The translations under genes and the position numbers were made by a program. The notes beneath the pieces are model-generated. The model searched no databases and had not been told where the DNA came from. It saw only the letters and a list, made by a program, of their open reading frames with translations. Below, piece by piece: positions 20,430 to 37,662 of a stretch of DNA of 64,000 bases (the first letter of the stretch is position 1; each line of letters opens with the position of its first letter). The stretch covers positions 136,577,520 to 136,641,519 of the forward strand of contig NC_061862.1 of NCBI RefSeq assembly GCF_907164915.1. The letters run 5' to 3'. This DNA comes from Impatiens glandulifera (Eukaryota; Streptophyta; Magnoliopsida; Ericales; Balsaminaceae).

Positions 20430-22480
20430 ATTCTTGAAATTCTTCTCCAAGATTGTGCACACCATTCTACTTAGCAATAATAACAAATCAAAAACTCAAT
20501 AGCATCACTAGAAAAGCAAGAAACATAGTTTGTCGATTGAAACATGATCGGCATGATCGACACATCACAATCGACAACATGATCGGCACGATCGACACGA
20601 ACGGCACAAACGACACGATTCACGAAGTTGTCTTTCGAAGCGATTTTGTCGCTAAATCTTCAGGGTTTCTAAATTTCCCCATTTCTGCATTTACTCTATT
20701 TTATTATTGTATGCTGATCTTCAATAATGGGGGGAAAGAAAAGTCATATAGTCAAGGAAGTCAAATAATTTATTATGAAAGGTGTTAATGAGATTGCTGA
20801 AGAAGTAATAAAGAAAAACAGGACAAAAGCAAAGAAAAATCAAATATTTTAGAAAATTCTGAAAAAAATAATACAGAAAAGCAAGGAATGAAGTAGTTTG
20901 GAAGGTTGGTTGCAATAAAAAATTCAATATATTTGGCCTCAAAAACCAAATCACCAAGCTTTAGATGCATTCTAAAAAAGGAGAGATTTTTTTAATAAGG
21001 AGAAAGTCCAACATATAACAATTTAACTCAATATTCATTATCTTTAGGACTGAAATTTGCTAAAAAATGAAGAATATGAAGATATAGTAAACTGGTCAGT
21101 GACTATAATGAGGGAACTAGTGATGGCCCTAAATCGAAGACATATATTATCAAGAGCAACTTTATCTGGACACTAAATGAGGTATGGAATAAAAATGTAG
21201 GAAAGAAAGCTGAAGACCATGCCTACAAAGAGAAAATCTTCTTTGGGGATGTTAAAACAAAAGTGGAGGTACTTAATTCTCCTTTAAATTTAAACTTCCC
21301 AATGAAGTAGAAGAAAAGTGCATAAAAGAATGAGAAATTATGGTGATAGGGAATTATATTAGAAAAAACAGAGTATCGTTCCCAATCACTAAAGAAGTTT
21401 TAATGAAGTAGTGGAGGAAAATGAAATAGAGAAGATCTTTGTAAATATTCATGATCTCTACTTTCTTCAATAAAGAATGGGTCGAATCTAGATGAAATTC
21501 TAGAACATGGGCATACATATATTGGATCTAAGTACATGAAGTTGGAAATAAGGTCTGAAGATTTGAACCTGTTAAGTAAACCTATGAAGACAACACAAAT
21601 ATGGTTCAAGTTTTGGAATATTCCTGCACACATGTACAAAGCAGAAGTCATTAGTCATTTTGTAGGGTTGTTGGGAAACCATTATACATGGACCCAGTAA
21701 CAGAAGGAGGAGAGCATTTATCCTTACTAGAATTAGTATAGAAGTGAATCCTCATAGCACATTGCTGAATAATATGACAGTGGTCGACAAGAAAGGAAAA
21801 TTTAATGTTATAGGAATCACATTTAAGTGGAGACCGAACATGTGTGCATTTTGCAATACTTTCTAACATGCCAGCATGAAATGTGCTCAAGCTATGGAAG
21901 ATGAGTAGAAGATACTGAAATGCCAAGAAATAAAAAATCAGGAAAAACAAATAAGGGAGGAGTTTAAAAGCAAAGAGTAAAATGTGGAGGAAGAGAAAGA
22001 AGTAAAAACCAATGAGGACTCTGAAAATAAAGAAAATAATGAAATTGAAGAAAAGATGTTAAGGGGTTTCTGTTGAATAAAAGAATAAATGTAGCAATGA
22101 TACAAAAAATGAAGAAGATGAAGAAGTTGATTCTCAAACAAGTCAAACTGTAATACAGAAAACAGAGAGGAGGATACTTAGAATAATCAAGCTGAAGTAG
22201 AGGTTACCAAGACTGTTGTAGAGGATACCATAGATGAAACTGAAGGAAGAGAAAACAAGAATCCTAACACTAATTTACAAATTCAAATTGAGAATAACAG
22301 GTGATGAGCACGAAAATCCTGAAAAATAATTTTTTCTATCAAATCAAAAGGGGTTCATCTTAAAAAAAGAAATCAAAATTGACAATAAGCAGTATTCATC
22401 AACCTATTTAGTTAATATTTCTTTTATTGCAAGAGGATTAAGAAGAGAAATACAATCATTTAGTATGGATAATTATGATT
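20430..22480 (+). pseudogene. Decayed LINE (L1-type) ORF1 region
   Basis: In shifting frames with many stops, 21540-21890 reads fragments typical of plant LINE ORF1. These are TTQIWFKFWNIPAHMYKAEV, a patch like 'MDPVTEGGEHL', IEVNPHSTLLNNMTVVDKKG, KFNVIGITFKWRPN, and a CCHC-type knuckle CAFCNTF.HASMKC at about 21846-21890. Before it, a region from about 20735 (MGGKKSHIVKEVK) is Lys-rich, and afterwards an acidic tail runs to about 22305. A trace near 22410-22450 (RGLRREIQSF) may be the start of ORF2. There is no reverse transcriptase. ORF1 proteins bind LINE RNA; this copy is long dead. Confidence 0.75.
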
Positions 22481-22602
22481 TATACAATTTATAATTTTTA
22501 TTTGTAATCTTATTATCTAAAATTTAAAATCAGACCTCTCAAATCTTAATGAAATGTTTAACTATTATTTAAAAAAAATAAAAAATTATACATATTTTAA
22601 TG

Positions 22603-22681
<79 letters not shown>

Positions 22682-23078
22682 CTCTTAAAATATAGTCTCA
22701 CCAACACAAGATCATTCACATCGTCACAACATAATGATAAGATAATTTCTCGATCTTAATTATTTTCTCATTCCTAATATATATTTATTTCTTTCTCTTA
22801 ATTTCTTTTTTATAAATATAATAATAATACTCAAATTCTCTTTTATAATAATTATTAATTTATATCTCCTTATATAATTATCAATTTCTTTTTCTTAATT
22901 AATATATTAATTATATATATATATTATTATTTTTAGATAAACTAATTAATAATTTTTTTATTTATATATTTAATATTAAATATTTAATTTTATATATATA
23001 ATATAATTATTAATTTATCTCTCTTTCTACAATTACTAATTTCCTTTTCCTAATTAATATTTTTATTATCTATCCTAT

Positions 23079-23115
<37 letters not shown>

Positions 23116-23624
23116 CTTTTTTGTTCATTAATTTTATATAAATTTATTAATAATTTATATATTTAATATTAATTATATATTTATTTTTATATATAAATAT
23201 TTATAATATACAAAACATTATACATAATATTTATTTAAAAATAAATATTTTAAAAATTAATAATAAACATTTTTTCTCTTCTAAAATCTATATATATTAA
23301 TTTTTTCTTCTTACTTAATTTTTTTATTTATTATTATTTTATATATATATATATATATAATATTTTATCATTAATTTTATATAAATAAATTTTTTTTTTA
23401 TATTATCTCATAAATAAATTTTAATTTTTTCTTTAATAAAATAAAAGATTATATATATTTTAATTTATTTAAAAAATTAATATTTTAAAAACCAATATTA
23501 TGCATTTCTCTCCCTTCAAATCTATATATATTATTTTTTCTTTTTAATTATTGTTTTATTTTATTTTCTCACGTATTTTATTTATATATATATATTATAT
23601 TATATATATATATATATATTATAT

Positions 23625-23655
<31 letters not shown>

Positions 23656-23796
23656 ATATATTTATATATTTATATATTATATAAATTTTTATCTCTCATA
23701 ATTAATTTAAATATTTTATCTCTTATTATATATATATATATAATACATTTTATAATTTATGTTATATAAATATATATTTATTTAATATTTTCGCAT

Positions 23797-23854
<58 letters not shown>

Positions 23855-25641
23855 GTTTTTCTCTCTTTATATATTATCTCTTATATTTTTTTTATTAATA
23901 TATTATTTTAAATTCTTTTTATATTTATTAGATTGTTTATTATTATTTATTTTTATATTTTTATTAATTATTTAATATTCTATATAATTATATATTAATA
24001 GATAATTAAATATATACATATTAATTATTTTATAATGTATATATTAATAAATAATTATATATATATACATAATAATAATAATTTATAATATATATATATA
24101 TATATATAACCAATCCATTTAAAATAAATGTAAAAAACTTCCCTTTTATATATATATATATATATATAATTTTAAATTGAAATCAACAAAGGTAGAAATG
24201 TTCCCATTATTGATATATATGAAACCATGAGTTTGAATCTCTCTAGAAAAATTATTAAACAAATTTTTTTTAATCAAATCATCTTTATTTCGTATTCCTC
24301 TTTAGTTTGTTAATAAAGTAATTTTTTTAATTTGTTGTTGAATTCAAATTATTCCCGGTTCACTTAAATAAAATTTAATTATTTGAAAGTGGTTATCACG
24401 CCATTCACGCGTTGTTCATAGCCATCCAGGTAGGATGGATCTACGTAGCCCATTTATATTTCACTCTAAATTTAAAACTTTGATTAGTTTCTTCTTAGAT
24501 ATAGATAGTGTATTAGTGGTTTTGGGAGAAACAACTATGTAAGCTAATAATATCAGAATATTGACGACCTAATAAGCCAACTTATAGGTGATATTGGCAA
24601 CTAAAATTCGATATTGGCAACTGAAGTTCATATCGGAACAAAAAAGTGCGATTTTCTAGATAGAGCGGTACATATTCAATTGATTTGTTTCTTTTTAGAT
24701 GAGGACTAGGGTTTGATTAGGTGTTCACTGCTATCCGAGATGAGGGAGAGATGAAACCATCGCTACCAAATAATCCAACATCCACTTGAAGTCCATTTTA
24801 GAACATAAAACTACAATTTGTAGATGGAGCGATACATTCCAGCGCTGCAACGATGGTAATTATATTAAATATTTTTTACATTGATTAGATCTTTCTTTGT
24901 TGTTGATGATGTAGATTCATTTATGTTTACAAGTATAGATAGTTATGTTATTGAATCTCTAACTTTATTATTTATATCAAGAGATAGTATAATTAACTTG
25001 ATATTGTTTGGTTTATGGTTGGATCTCTATTTCAGATCAGCATTTTCTTTTGTAGACCAAAATGAGATTCAAGTCAGTTTAGGCATTTCTTTATTTAGTT
25101 TTATAAAATTTAAATTGAATTTTATACACTAAAGTCTTCTAATTGTTTGACTCTCTAATATTGATTGAATCTTTTTGTAATTTTCTTGGTTTTGTAGCAA
25201 TATCCATATGACATACAAGCAGAAACTTTTTATTTTGAGATTTAAAAAAAAAACATTTGTCCCGTACAAAATCTTGTGCTATGTTATGAATAAGGATTAC
25301 TTTTATATTTAAAAATGTGTTATTTTATTCTTACAAAAATACTTACCTAAACTAATTAGGATAGCTCAAATGTTAAGAGTCGATTATTAAGACTATTAAT
25401 TCCAACTAAAAATGTCCTAAATTGAAGTATATTATGATTATAAATATTGTGTTAACATTCTGAATTATTCTAAATTTAAAAAAGTATATGTGAAAAATAA
25501 ATTTTAAGGTAGGTGAAATGTTTTTATGTATTTTTAATTGTTTTATTTTTTATATATATCTTTTTATCTTTATTTTATGTCTCTTAAAATCTCTCTCTTA
25601 TAAGTTTTCATTAATTTTAAATAAAAACAATTTTTTTATAT
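22481..25641. repeat. AT-rich region with TA microsatellites
   Basis: A long (TA)n tract lies at about 22604-22676, with others near 23085-23113, 23590-23650 and 23801-23840. Island 24360-24880 is less biased and holds two diverged copies of a phrase (CATATCGGAACAAAAAAGTG... / CATTTTAGAACATAAAACTA...). No gene recognised. Confidence 0.8.
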
Positions 25642-29940
<4,299 letters not shown>

Positions 29941-29992
29941 ACAATGATTAAATATTTATACATAGCGTTCACATTTCATATTACATTAGAGA

Positions 29993-30051
29993 TAAGATAA
30001 GATAAGATAAGATAAGATAAGATAATATAATATAATATAATATAATATAAT
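29993..30051. repeat. Compound pentanucleotide microsatellite (GATAA)n-(TATAA)n
   Basis: About seven GATAA units run straight into five TATAA units, at the edge of the kilobase tandem array. Confidence 0.92.
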
Positions 30052-30059
30052 GATACTTA

Positions 30060-31582
30060 AAATTAAAAATTTATGTTGACATTTATTAAATTTTTACATA
30101 TTTTATATGAATTTTTTATCAAAGCGGTACAATAGTCTCTCATTTATTCTTAGGTCTATGTTTTTCTTAAATCGACTCTCCTTTCTTCTTAAGTATAGGT
30201 AGCACGAGAAGAGGAGGAGAAGGACGGCGACGCAGGAGGGCAATAACTACGCAAGAGAGACCCAGAGGAAAATATTCGATCTTGATTTAAAGAGAAATAG
30301 GAAGCGAATGATGATTTAAAGAGAAATAGGAAGCGAAGGAAAACGAAGATTCAAAATTAAGAGGAAGTCGAGGATTTTTTATCTCCTGATTTAGAAAAGG
30401 TTTTAAAATTTTTAATATTAATTATTTTTTTAATTTAAATTATTTTTTTATTACACAACATAATAAGATATTTTATGATAAATTATGAGTAAAACTGTAT
30501 TTTAATTAATAATATTAATATTTTAATTATTTATATATATACATTATTAATTAAAAAATATAATAAATAGATTATATATATATATATATTCAAATAATAA
30601 AAAATATATTTAACTCAATTTTTTTTATATGTTTTAAAGAATTGTTAAATATTTATTATTTTAATTTATAATATTATTAAAATATATATTTTTACACAAA
30701 ATATTATATAATTGAATTATTATTTTTTTAATAAAAATAACAATTAATGTTAATTTTCTTTTATATATATACTAACACTTAAATATAAGTATATGTAGTT
30801 TTGAAATAAAAATTTATGGTGTTGACTTAAAAAAAAAAATGATTTAATATTATTTTTTAATAGATATTTCACATATACTTTAATTAAAATTTTGACTTTT
30901 AATGAACAATAAACTGTTTCCGAAATTTTTTAGAGGATAGAGTAGAAGTTGAAATAATTATGTTTAAAAGAGAAAAAAATACAAACATATATTTTGCTCA
31001 AATATTATTTTCATCAATTTCAATAATGTGATAATTCAGGTTTAAAGAAATGAAAAAAATAAATTAAATTAATAGAACTAAAAAACTAATATTTTGAATA
31101 AAAATTACCATATTTGTAATATTTTATTTCAGTTGTATCTAAAAAAAAAGTAAAAAAAAATATAATAAATGTGAGATTAGATGAATTCACATAATATTAA
31201 AAAAGATGGAACAAGTGAAAGAATATATACACAATATTAAATTTTCAAACTTATATATTTTACATACATAATGTCAATTATGATACTATGAAATTAATGT
31301 CAAATACAATATAATGGAAAAATTAATGATAAAATTCAAATAATTATTAATTTTTTATAATTCACGTGTAAAGATGTAAATAGAAAATAGAACTTAATTG
31401 TGCCAATTTTTAATATAACAAAATTTATTTAAGTAAAAGTTTGTGTTTATTGTATTTGATTAAATATTTTTAAACTATTGAATATAACAACCATTTATAT
31501 ATTATATATTGTGATTCAAATTTATTTTATAAAAAAATTGAGTTTTTTAATTTTATGTTTTAATTATTTCGTTTATATATTT
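30060..31582. other. AT-rich intergenic DNA
   Basis: No gene seen. 30190-30350 is less biased and contains a 27-base direct duplication (TGATTTAAAGAGAAATAGGA type) at about 30282 and 30309. Confidence 0.6.
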
Positions 31583-31613
31583 GTTCGTTTGCATCGCACG
31601 AAAATCCTGCTAG
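31583..31613 (+). mobile_element. Possible Helitron 3' terminus
   Basis: GTTCGTTTGCATCGCACGAA can fold (TTCGT/ACGAA arms around TTGCATCGC). It is followed by AATCCTG and CTAG, then T. A short hairpin about 10 bases before CTRR, with host T next, is the Helitron 3' signature, and GCATCGCACG is common in plant Helitron tails. The 5' TC end was not found, so the element's extent is unknown. Confidence 0.4.
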
Positions 31614-32789
31614 TTAAAATAATGACGAATTTTACATCATGTACATTATCCGAATCTTTTTATTTTCTTAGTTTTAGAATTAAAATTTTTATTAAATGAC
31701 GACTCTAAATAACTAAGTTAGACTAGAGCGGCAAATGAGTCAATCCGCTCGTGAGTTGCTCGCAAGATGCTCGGTCAAAGCTCGACTTGAGCTTGACTTT
31801 GACCGAATTCAAGCCGAGCTCGAGCCGACTCGTTTCTTATTCAATCACTCTTATCTCTTCTTCTTTACACTACAATAAAAAAGACTTTCGACGACGCTTA
31901 AAAAGACTTATGTCAACCTTTAAAAGCGTCGCCAAAAAGATCACCGATACTTATTCTTACGTCGCCATAAGCAGGGTGGGCACAAGTTATAGCAACGCTT
32001 AATTAAGCGTCGGTAACCTTAATTTAAGCGTCGCTAAAAGTCTTAATTTTTAACAATTATTTTATATTATAATATTAATTTGTTTTTTTTAACAAATATA
32101 TCTGAATATTTTTATTATTGTTTTAAAATTAAATAATTATTAAAAAAAATAAATTTCATACTAATTATTGACAATTTTAATTATAACCAAATTAATATAA
32201 ATCCTCTCAACAAAATTAATATTATAAAATTATCTCATAAAATTATATAATAGTCAAAACGATCTGAAACAAAGTAATTTTGAACAACAAATATGAAATA
32301 AAAAATTGGAAATAGATGATTTTTATATACTTGATCTTCTTCTTGGCCTCCGCTACAATTATGTAAATGAATATTATTTTTAAGATAAGAAATAAAAAAA
32401 GTGTATTGATGTAAATTAAATAAATATAGACAAAATTGAAAAAAAAAACCTGGTTGTTATGTTCACATTTCTTGTTTCCCTACCATTGACAACTCGAGGA
32501 TAAATACTTTAGTCAGTCATCAGTACCATTAAAAGAAAAAACCAGATACAAATGATTAACAAAAAAAATATGCTCTAATATTTCAGACAATGTAAAGGAA
32601 ATGCGTAATAACAAAAGAATAAAGGCATGAATACATTTATACCGTGAATCCTGAGGAAGTAGAATCGATAAACAATACCTGCCATTAAATAAGCTCCAAA
32701 TAGGCATACAATTCTAAAATATTTTAAACATAATTAGTAAAAATGTGGCATGAAAAGCAAATTACGAACTAAATTAACTTACACGATCA

Positions 32790-33570
32790 TTCAGGAATCA
32801 AACCAACCATATCTATTCCATTAATCGATACTATCTTCGCACAACCAGACGGATATCTTAAAGATGTAACCTACTAAAAATATAAAAGGATCTTCACATA
32901 CTGAATTCAATAATTGTCATCATGATGCAGGGTTTTCAGGTGACTCACATAACCACAAGTTCTAACTTTCTCCAGTCTATCAGGTCCCTGCAAAATTAAT
33001 CAAGGACGATTCTCGATCAAGTTTAAAAAAAAGATGAATACGACTAAAGGCTCACCTGAAATCCATCGAGATCACATGACACAAACACTGTGAGTGAGAA
33101 ATTGAGCTGAGAATCAGTTTTCGACATTCTAATAGATACACCATTGTGGGGATTCTTTTTGTCTATTCATTAAGTTCATAATGAGAAAGGAAAAGGAGAC
33201 AAATGACATTTTTTTCACCAAATAATGAAAAAAAATCTTACCAACAACATCAATAGTCATGCTCGAGGTATAACCAATGGAAAAACATGCGGGATAACCT
33301 AAAAGAAGCAAAACCATTAAGTTACATATATAGAGATGAACAATCTTTTTGTTACTTTTTCTAATAATATTACGAATAATGTCTATCCTCTATACCAAGA
33401 CCAAGCAAAGTCTGACAGGCATTTATATTATTGATGGCTTAATGCCTCAAAAGAATTTAAAAAACATAATAAATAGATAACGATAAGAGTTAAACATCAA
33501 AAGTTTCACCTTCAATCTTGTTAACTACAAGCCATACCACAATATGATGGTCCTCTGCAATTCTGAATGA
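32790..33570 (-). pseudogene. Exon-like blocks of an unidentified captured gene
   Basis: On the minus strand several short open blocks are bounded by plausible splice sites. One reads RIAEDHHIVVWLVVNKIEG before GTGAAA (about 33566-33510). Others read GYPACFSIGYTSSMTIDVVG before GTAAGA (about 33302-33243), MSKTDSQLNFSLTVFVSCDL then DGFQ before GTGAGC (33128-33057), GPDRLEKVRTCGY before GTGAGT after a TTTTGCAG acceptor (about 32988-32950), and TSLRYPSGCAKIVSINGIDM to a stop near 32790. I do not recognise the protein. It may be the remainder of one captured gene or a second one. Confidence 0.5.
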
Positions 33571-35121
33571 ACAAGGGGAAATAAAACAATGGAGTTTCAT
33601 TCCTTAATATGTTTTGTTTCATATGAGCCTAGTTTACAAATGAAAACATAATCAGTAAACAAACCAGGAAGCCAAAACATCGGGGTTGGTCGTGGTTGAA
33701 AATCATTGAATCACAAAGCTGGTCCATAGAAATGAAGAACACAATGAGCCTAAAGTAACATAGGAAATCCAAGACAGAAAAGTGACTCAATGCTAGTTCT
33801 CCTTAAATTCCCAAAAAAAAATATGTAAGCACTAACTTTTCAAAAAAAAATATTGAAGGTGCTAAGAATCTCAGTTAGATTTTTTTAATAAACTACAGAT
33901 ATTGGTTGTAGAAACCTAAAAGAACAAATAGCTATGATATTTTACATTCCAATTCTAAACTACCTGATAATATAGTTTCAGAATTAATATGTACTTGCAA
34001 GAGATCCACACTTCTCTTAAAATGGTCACAAGAGCCCTAAAAGGCTTTATATGGGTAGCTTAACAAACACTCTTGAAAATCAATCTGTTCTGAAGCAAAA
34101 GTAATGATGTCATTGGTTAACCTTAAAGAATCCATACACTTTTATCTTGCATTATATCCAACAGACTAAACATGCAATAAATCAATATAGATAGATAGGA
34201 AAGTGGTTAGGACCGATAGCCAGAAGATTAGAGTATACAACTATACTGATATATATGTATATTGTTAATACAAACACAACTATTGCTTGAAACTCATACT
34301 GAAATTAGAGATTGCTTCATCCATCACCTTCAAGGCTTTCAAAATGGAATTTAATTCATGATAGAAAGAAAATAGTATCCTATTCTATTTTAATGCCATG
34401 GATTGAACCATTATTCAACTTTCTTTACTAATAAAATCAGTCATCGACATTTATGAATTATATCAACTTTTCTTCATTTTTTGCAATATTGGCTCAACAT
34501 TTATAATAGATTACTGAAGCCATTAATAGCCATCAAGTTTATCCCAAAAATTTACAACCTATAAAAAATAAAGGAAACAAAACAAAATGAGAAGGAGTGT
34601 GTATATATGTGAAAAACCCACAACAAAAACTACCTTATCTTAATGCTGGAATGATTTCTCTTCCCCTTGACAGAAAGAATGAGGCTATCAACTATAATTT
34701 GTAAAAGGATTGCAGATGAGACAAGAATAGTCTAAACCTTGAATGGGGATAAAACATATTCAATTCATTACTCCAAATAATACATAATCTACTATTTATA
34801 AGATACTAACTCATTAAACTACTAACTTACTCTACTATATACCATACTACCCCTATAATACTACTACTTTTATACCTAGTCAGATTCAAGTTCTATCTAG
34901 CAAGTAGCAACTCAAGAGTTCTTTCCGAGTATCCTAACTAGTTTCAATAGTTACTAGAACAAATCCTTGTAGCGGTCCAATAAAATGGAAAAGCATGTAA
35001 CGAAAATAAACAAGTACACATCATTGTTAAGAAAGTTCCATGTCCCAAAATGAAAGCAAACATACAAAAAACTATGAATTTGGAACAAAATTCTTAAGAG
35101 AAGTGCAATAACAATTATCAC

Positions 35122-36462
35122 CGTATTAAAGAAGCATATTGCAACTTCATCGTAAGAACTATTAATAATCTGAGTCTTCAGCGCCTGAGTAACACAACTA
35201 ATGGCACCATAAAAAGGAGTTTCTTCACTTTCATTTTCCTGCATATAGTGTGAAAGAAACTTTCAGTTATAGTAATCATGTAACTCAGTTGATATTTAAT
35301 AAAAAGTTTTTTCTTCATTAACATTGTTGTTCCAATGGATTGACTATTACAATATCCTTGTGCATCTAAAATTCCTAAAGCTGAGAACTGTGTTATATAA
35401 TTTGGAATGCCATAACCATACAGAATGACTAGAGACATGCTTAACACTTCCAAAAAAAATGCTAGAAGATTCATTTCACATTCCATATATGAATGTTTTT
35501 ACGCCCATGTACTTAAAGAGAGGGTTCTCGGTTCCTAACCCTTATACAGGTGGTGCTGAATATTTTGGGAGAGGCGTCAATCAGATAAACCACCAGTTCT
35601 TTCTTTGCCTCGTTACCCTGTTTTTCAAATGTCAAAATAAAAAGCATCAACACATGAATGGAGAAAATCGCATCAAAGGATATCAAACAGACAACACAAA
35701 ATCATCAGCCACGAGAGCGAAGGCGAGATGGGTTCTAGAGACCAAAAAGTTGCGGAAATCTATATGGAATGTCTAAAAAATGTTGTTCTAGTTTAAACAG
35801 ATGCCTCTGAAAAGGTGCTAAGGTCTCTCATTTGCATAATTTATACACAATTGTTTCGAAGCTGTTCTTTTGGAAATCAGAAGGGATAACATATAATGAC
35901 ATCACTCTGGTGTCTATTATAGAAATTTATCCAAACAGTTGCAAGAGTCTCAATGCCATATATATCAAGAAAATAATTAAGAAGATAAGATCATAAACAT
36001 GTTAGATCTTGACTACGCTTGCAGATATAGAGGTGCAGAGTGTTCTTCCCTTCAACAAGGTTCTAGTTGATGTAACTCAAACCATAATCGAGGAATATGA
36101 ATCAAAACAAAACGAACAAACATAATTAGGAACAGAACATCAATGTACTCTTAAATTGAACCTCGATTTTCATTTTTTGTCTACATTTTACAGTGCACAT
36201 GTTCAGTTCAAATCTAAAATCAACAATGAAGAATAAAGAAATATAAGAAGAAGAAGAAAGGAGACGCACATGTTGAGAAATGAATTGTTCAATCTATAAT
36301 TGTAGCTATTAGATCTGTAACAAAATATCCTCACCGAGAACGTGAAAGAACAACAACAATTATTCGACTGAAATGAATATCCAAGCAACGGATGAACTAA
36401 ATCTTTAAAACGCTTTCTAGAACCTGGAAGATGTTATAGGTGAGGCCGTTGTCAGATGTCAT
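35122..36462 (-). pseudogene. KU70: Captured 5' fragment of KU70 (three exons) inside the CACTA element
   Basis: Exon 1 runs from ATG 36462 to 36424 (13 codons, ...YNIFQ), with donor GTTCTA and 5'-UTR-like sequence upstream to about 36600. Exon 2 is 35617-35540 (26 codons): after acceptor ACAG it reads GNEAKKELVVYLIDASPKIF and ends CIR before GTTAGG. Exon 3 is 35238-35122 (39 codons): after acceptor GCAG it begins ENESEETPFYGAISCV and ends SYDEVAICFFNT before GTGATA. All junctions are phase 0 with canonical AG/GT. The VVYLIDASPK and DE(I/V)AICFFNT motifs belong to the N-terminal von Willebrand A-like domain of plant KU70, the DNA-end-binding subunit in non-homologous end joining. Later exons are absent, so no working Ku protein can be made. 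Intact splice sites suggest a fairly recent capture. Confidence 0.85.
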
Positions 36463-37306
36463 GGCAGCGTTCACCGGCGGCAAAGAATCAGCGATATCGG
36501 ATCGGACGCAGAGTATCGATCGTGATTCAAGATAGTGGCTCTGAAGCACCGTATTCAATCTTCTATGAGAGTTAGGGCATTCGGAGAGAGCACGCTATTT
36601 GAGAATTGAGAATGGTCTTGATAAGAATTATTTATTTATTTATTTTAAACTGTAAATTATAAATGAATTATTTAATAACTAATATATTTAAAGATTTTAT
36701 TTATTTTATTTAGTCTGATATTAATTCTATTTAATTAATTTAAATATATATATATATATATATATAATTGACTCAAAATACAAATAAATTTGAACTTTAA
36801 AATAAAAATGATATATAATTTCATTACAATGTTTAATCGATTATATTATTAAAAATAAACTAATTTTAAAAAGTAAAAAACAATACATACAAAATTATTA
36901 AAATAAAATGTTATATAATTATTTGTTATTAAGGTTATAAAAAATATAAATAAAATATAATTCATAAAGGATGTCATAAATAGGAAAGGTTGGCAAAAAA
37001 AAAAATTTATCTAAATTTTGCCCACACTTAATATGCGTGGGCAATTATGTGTCACTAAATACATGTTTTTGTTGTAGTGTTAGTTTTTCTTCTTCTTCTT
37101 TAGTTACTCTTCTTCTTCTTCAGTTATTCTTCTTCTTCAATCACTCTTATCTCTTCTTTTTTTAGTTTTTATCTTTTTTTTATTCAGTTTTTACAATTTC
37201 TTTTACTCTTCACCTCTTCTTTTTCTTCAGTCTTCACATCTTATTAATTCACAAAAGTCTACATGTAATTAAAATTTATTTTGACTTCTTTTTTCTCTTA
37301 GATAAT

Positions 37307-37619
37307 TATTAAGACTTGAAGAATCAACATGGATTTGATGAATTAAGATCAAGAATAGTAGAAAGTGGGAAATATTATTGATGAAAGTAATTAAACGGTG
37401 ATTAACACCAATGTTTGATACATGATAAGGGTCATTTGCCCAATTCTTGTTTCAGTAACAACAAAATATAAATTAGTCCTTGAAATATTACTTTCTATTT
37501 AATTAAGGTATTGAACTTATTATACTAATTAATTATCTTTAAACTTTATAATCTTCACAGATTAACTCACAAATTAGTTAGTATAAAATTATAAATAACA
37601 AATTATAATACTTATCTCA
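37307..37619 (-). repeat. 3' LTR of Copia C
   Basis: 313 bp, nearly identical to 46016-46325. On the minus strand a purine-rich tract GAAGTGGGAGTAT precedes it (plus-strand 37620-37634). Confidence 0.93.
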
Positions 37620-37662
37620 ATACTCCCACTTCAAGATGAACATCTTGGAGAAATAGCTTGGA

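Larger units (their letters stand above)
31868..37079 (-). mobile_element. CACTA (EnSpm-type) element carrying host gene fragments (TSD TTA)
   Basis: It begins CACTACAATAAAAA and ends TTTTTGTTGTAGTG. TTA flanks both ends (31865-31867; 37080-37082). A subterminal zone (31885-32035) repeats AAGCGTCG-type motifs. The 5,212-bp interior shows no transposase. It contains three in-phase exons of a KU70-like gene and exon-like blocks of another gene, all on the minus strand. That makes it a non-autonomous, gene-capturing (Pack-CACTA-like) element. Confidence 0.93.

Noticed and set aside
23551..23769. ORF rich in Ile/Tyr
   Set aside because: It is a translation of TA microsatellite sequence.
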